This document shows, one piece after another, positions 5,131-7,482 of a stretch of 7,482 nt of DNA. Both the position numbers and the translations under genes were made by a program. Source of the DNA: Gammaproteobacteria bacterium. Lineage in GTDB: Bacteria > Pseudomonadota > Gammaproteobacteria > Competibacterales > Competibacteraceae. The stretch's first letter is position 1. Each line of letters begins with the position of its first letter. The stretch spans positions 1 through 7,482 of the forward strand of contig JAIFNF010000089.1 in NCBI GenBank assembly GCA_020047885.1, written 5' to 3'. The notes under the pieces are model-generated. The model worked only from the letters and a program-made list of their open reading frames with translations, was not told where the DNA came from and searched no databases.

Positions 5131-6078
5131 TTGATTGAGAAGATCATGCCTGGGCGGGTCATCCGGTTGCGCGATAAGGGTTGGTTGCCATGCCACGATA
5201 TCGGTCCACCGGAACTTGCGCCACGGCTGGCGCTGGTGGCGAATCTGCATGGTAATGATTTGAACGGTATGTTTGTGCTGTCGCGGCTGGCCGCCTTTTT
5301 AAGGAGTGTTGAGGCGCGGCGGCGGCGGGGCCTGCAACTGCAAGAGCGGGTGGTGGTCGTTCCCACGGTTGAAGGGTTGCGCACAGTGACCCGTGTGCAG
5401 CGAGTGACCCGGTTGGCGGGTTTTCGGCCCGCGGCGGGTACGATCACGGATCGAGTGCTGGAAATGACCCGGACCGCCTATTACCGCGTGGAAGTGCGCA
5501 CGACGGGAGGCGATCTGGAAGAATTGCCGCAAGTGTGGCTGTATGCGCCGAGCGATGATGAACGAGCCAGCGCCTGTTTGTTCGGATTGCCGGCGGTGGT
5601 TGAACAGCCGGTGACCGACAGTGAGGATGGCGGTGATTTGGCGCAGGCCTGGCGATTGGCGGGCGGTGAGAATTTCGTGATCCATCTGGGGCAATCGGGC
5701 AATTTGCAGACCCAGCATTGTGAAACGCTGTTTCGGGCGTTGGCGGTGTTTCTCGACCGTACCGGGATCATCGGCGGCTTGCGGTTGGTCGAGGAGGACG
5801 ATGAGGATTTGCATTATTTTGAAGGGCGGCGGGCGTGCCATGTCCGGGCGGAACAGTCCGGGCTGTTCACGTCGCCGCTGGACGTCGGCCGCTGGGTTCA
5901 GGCGGGCGAGGAATTAGGTCAGATCTACGACAGTTTTACCGGTGAGTTGCGCGTTCCGGTGGTGGCACCCGTGTCGGGTCTATTAGCCGGGTTGCGTCGG
6001 CAGCCGTTGTTATGCGAAGGGGATTTGGCGGCGCGCATTCTGGTCCCGGAAGCGGCGGCGCGGCGATCGGGAGGTTGA
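5131..6078 (+). CDS. Succinylglutamate desuccinylase/aspartoacylase-like protein (M14-type fold, divergent)
   Basis: The 315-residue product resembles the AstE/aspartoacylase branch of zinc carboxypeptidase-fold hydrolases, which remove acyl groups from amino acids. It has the N-terminal beta-strand and motif LVANLHGNDLNG (35-46, His40 with Asp43 where the family usually has Glu), a central region ending VVEQP (156-160), and a C-terminal beta-barrel-like extension. In that extension SPLDVGRWVQAGEELGQIYD (248-267) and VPVVAPVSGLLAGLRRQPL (275-293) correspond to the family's GxxVxxGdxLGxIxD and APxsGxxxG repeats. The canonical second zinc-binding motif (DLHxG) is not visible; the corresponding stretch reads LPQVWLYAPSDDE. 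Start is TTG at 5131, supported by GGAG 7 nt upstream; the next ATG (5146) would lose five residues and has poorer spacing. pcm follows 1 bp after the stop, so the two are probably co-transcribed. The substrate is unknown, and it may be catalytically altered. Confidence 0.75.
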   Translation: MIEKIMPGRVIRLRDKGWLPCHDIGPPELAPRLALVANLHGNDLNGMFVLSRLAAFLRSVEARRRRGLQLQERVVVVPTVEGLRTVTRVQRVTRLAGFRPAAGTITDRVLEMTRTAYYRVEVRTTGGDLEELPQVWLYAPSDDERASACLFGLPAVVEQPVTDSEDGGDLAQAWRLAGGENFVIHLGQSGNLQTQHCETLFRALAVFLDRTGIIGGLRLVEEDDEDLHYFEGRRACHVRAEQSGLFTSPLDVGRWVQAGEELGQIYDSFTGELRVPVVAPVSGLLAGLRRQPLLCEGDLAARILVPEAAARRSGG

Positions 6079-6079
6079 G

Positions 6080-6751
6080 ATGACTGGTGACGAATATCAG
6101 TGCGTCCATCAACGATTGTTGGAGCGAGTGGTCACGGAAACCCGGGAAACGGGTGGATTGACGGGTCTCTATGAACTGAGCGAGCGGGTGTTGCAGGCGA
6201 TGCGGACGGTGCCCCGGCATCGCTTTGGGCTGCCCGAACAGCGGGACTGGGCGTATGCCGATATGCCGTTGCCGATTGGGCGCGGCCAGACGATTTCCCA
6301 ACCCTTTATCGTGGCGCTGATGACCGAGTTACTGGCTCTGGAGCCGGAGGCGGTGGTGCTGGAAATCGGGACGGGTTCGGGTTACCAGACGGCGGTGCTG
6401 GCTACTTTGGTGCGGCAGGTGTACTCGCTGGAGCGGATTCCTGAACTAGCGGATGCGGCAGTGCGGCGGTTGCGGGATCTGGGATTGACTAACGCTGAGG
6501 TGCGCGCTGGCGATGGGTGTCTGGGCTGGGAAGAACAAGCGCCGTTTGATGGGATTGTTGTCACAGCGGCGGCGGGTGATGTGCCAGAGGCGCTGATCCG
6601 GCAGTTGAAGCCGGGCGGGCGACTGGTCATTCCGGTGGGGTTGCCGCATCAGACGCAGGATTTGCAGGTGCTGGAGAAGGATGCACAGGGCGGTATCCAG
6701 ATTCGGAGCGTGTTGCCGGTGGTGTTTGTGCCGCTGATTGGCAGTTTTTAG
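6080..6751 (+). CDS. pcm: Protein-L-isoaspartate O-methyltransferase
   Basis: PCMT methylates isoaspartyl residues that form spontaneously in ageing proteins, starting their repair; it is cytosolic and uses S-adenosylmethionine. The 223-residue length is slightly over the usual 205-215 because of a short N-terminal extension. Signature segments are PRHRFG (45-50), YADMPLPIGRGQTISQP (59-75, the substrate-pocket motif with Ser73), the SAM-binding LEIGTGSGYQTAVLA (94-108), an acidic residue after strand 2 in SLERI (116-120), AGDGCLGW (143-150), FDGIVVTAAA (156-165), PEALIRQLKPGGRLVIPVG (169-187) and C-terminal VLPVVFVPLIG. GGGAGG at 6069-6074 sits 5 nt before the ATG. It begins 1 bp after the upstream stop and ends overlapping the convergent dGTPase gene by 4 bp. 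Confidence 0.95.
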   Translation: MTGDEYQCVHQRLLERVVTETRETGGLTGLYELSERVLQAMRTVPRHRFGLPEQRDWAYADMPLPIGRGQTISQPFIVALMTELLALEPEAVVLEIGTGSGYQTAVLATLVRQVYSLERIPELADAAVRRLRDLGLTNAEVRAGDGCLGWEEQAPFDGIVVTAAAGDVPEALIRQLKPGGRLVIPVGLPHQTQDLQVLEKDAQGGIQIRSVLPVVFVPLIGSF

Positions 6752-7482
6752 CCGGTCGGCAGGGAAATTCCAGTCAATTTTTTGAACAGGGTGACGGCAT
6801 AGGAATCGGTCATGCCGGAGACGAAATCGGTGACAGCCAGCAGTCGGCGATAGGGATCGGCAACCGGCTGGCGACCGGGGCCAGCGAAGGGTTCCGGGAT
6901 GAGGTGAATCAACATCCGGCTTTTGGACGAAGCGCGAGAACCATGTGTGGCCAAGTCATTGACCGTAGTCACGAACGTTTCCAGCAGCCCGCCCAGTACT
7001 TCAAAGCCTGCGGCTTCTACTTCTACGACCGGTCGGGATACATAGATCTGGGTTTCCCCGCACATCTTCAGCGCGTGCATATCCGCCGCCGCCGGGAGGA
7101 TGTCGAGCAGTTCCTCTTGAAGTCCCCCGGCCAGAATGGCCGCCTCGTGATCCATAAAGCACTGATGCGCCTGGTCGATAATCGCGCCGATGGCTTTGGC
7201 GCGCAGATACTCAATTTTCTCGCGGGATCGGGTGATGTGCGCCATTTTGCGTTCAGCGCGATTTGCCTCCCCGGTCAGCGGTAACAGCAAATCGCGGACT
7301 TGTTCAAAGGGCAGTTGCTGCAGTCGGAAAGCATCTTCCACGTCGATGATCCGATAGCAGATGTCGTCCGCGGCTTCGACCAGGTAGGCCAGTGGATGGC
7401 GGGTCCAGGCGCCCGGTAAGGTTGGTTCTAATCCCAGTCGGTCAGCGGTTTCGGCGAACAGGTCGGCGTCGTCCTGGTAGAA
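6748..7482 (-). CDS. dgt: dGTP triphosphohydrolase (dGTPase), partial: N-terminus off the window
   Basis: This is the C-terminal 244 residues of an HD-domain dNTP triphosphohydrolase, which converts dGTP to deoxyguanosine and triphosphate. The frame stays open from the right edge: FYQDDADLFAETADRLGL at residues 1-18, then HPLAYLVEAADDICYR (29-44), which holds the final metal-binding aspartate of the HD site and the family's AYLVEAADDI signature. DVEDAF follows, then a helical C-terminal region, closing with LLAVTDFVSGMTDSYAVTLFKKLTG, the usual dGTPase ending (D(Y/F)xSGMTDxYA). The first HD motifs (H...HD) lie beyond 7482. An internal ATG at 7341 would drop the metal-binding aspartate and is not the real start. 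The gene is convergent with pcm and its TAA (6748-6750) overlaps the pcm stop. Whether it belongs to the long E. coli-type or shorter type cannot be told from this half. Confidence 0.93.
   Translation of the reverse strand, partial: FYQDDADLFAETADRLGLEPTLPGAWTRHPLAYLVEAADDICYRIIDVEDAFRLQQLPFEQVRDLLLPLTGEANRAERKMAHITRSREKIEYLRAKAIGAIIDQAHQCFMDHEAAILAGGLQEELLDILPAAADMHALKMCGETQIYVSRPVVEVEAAGFEVLGGLLETFVTTVNDLATHGSRASSKSRMLIHLIPEPFAGPGRQPVADPYRRLLAVTDFVSGMTDSYAVTLFKKLTGISLPTG

Noticed and set aside
5299..5841. 180-residue open frame on the minus strand
   Set aside because: It is antisense to the aspartoacylase-like gene; composition is typical of a GC-rich shadow frame with no recognisable domain.
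6904..7284. 126-residue plus-strand open frame
   Set aside because: It is antisense to the clearly recognised dGTPase coding sequence.
1..7482. CRISPR array, tRNA, rRNA, phage defence or other novel system
   Set aside because: No regularly spaced repeats of the right length, no cloverleaf-like sequences and no defence-type domains were seen; the window consists of housekeeping genes plus one decayed island.

Overview
The window reads as chromosomal DNA of a GC-rich gammaproteobacterium. It holds an RsmJ-type 16S rRNA methyltransferase, MraZ with a three-box operator as in enterics, a PurU with an N-terminal ACT domain, Pcm, and a phasin that points to polyhydroxyalkanoate (PHA) storage. This gene set and the degenerate insert would fit a PHA-storing lineage such as the Competibacter/Contendobacter group. 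That placement is inference and cannot be fixed from this sequence alone.

Layout from left to right. (1) 1-393, minus strand: mraZ, the first gene of the division and cell wall (dcw) cluster, cut by the left edge. Its promoter and three GTGGG-type MraZ boxes at 10-bp spacing lie at 431-487. (2) 488-698: a non-coding spacer with a strongly AT-rich stretch. (3) 699-2250, minus strand: purU followed 10 bp later by a six-helix TauE/DsbD_2-like membrane protein with a GTG start, apparently one transcription unit. (4) About 2300-3680: an AT-rich island unlike its surroundings. It contains a heavily decayed plus-strand gene for a GT-C (family 39-like) membrane glycosyltransferase, an unrecognised broken coding stretch, and a minus-strand scrap of a transposase C-terminus next to a possible dispersed repeat. 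(5) 3806-4952, minus strand: phasin followed by rsmJ. The phasin promoter carries two near-identical dyads over its -35 and -10, a good candidate PhaR operator. (6) 5131-6751, plus strand: a divergent succinylglutamate desuccinylase/aspartoacylase-like protein followed by pcm, 1 bp apart. (7) 6748-7482, minus strand: the C-terminal half of a dGTP triphosphohydrolase, convergent with pcm and overlapping it by 4 bp.

The intact genes are mostly housekeeping: envelope and division control, formyl-tetrahydrofolate hydrolysis, rRNA methylation, protein repair and dNTP pool control. PHA granule coating is the main physiological specialisation. I see no intact undescribed system. The points most worth following up are the double dyad at the phasin promoter, the apparent loss of zinc ligands in the aspartoacylase-like protein, and the decayed island between purU and rsmJ.
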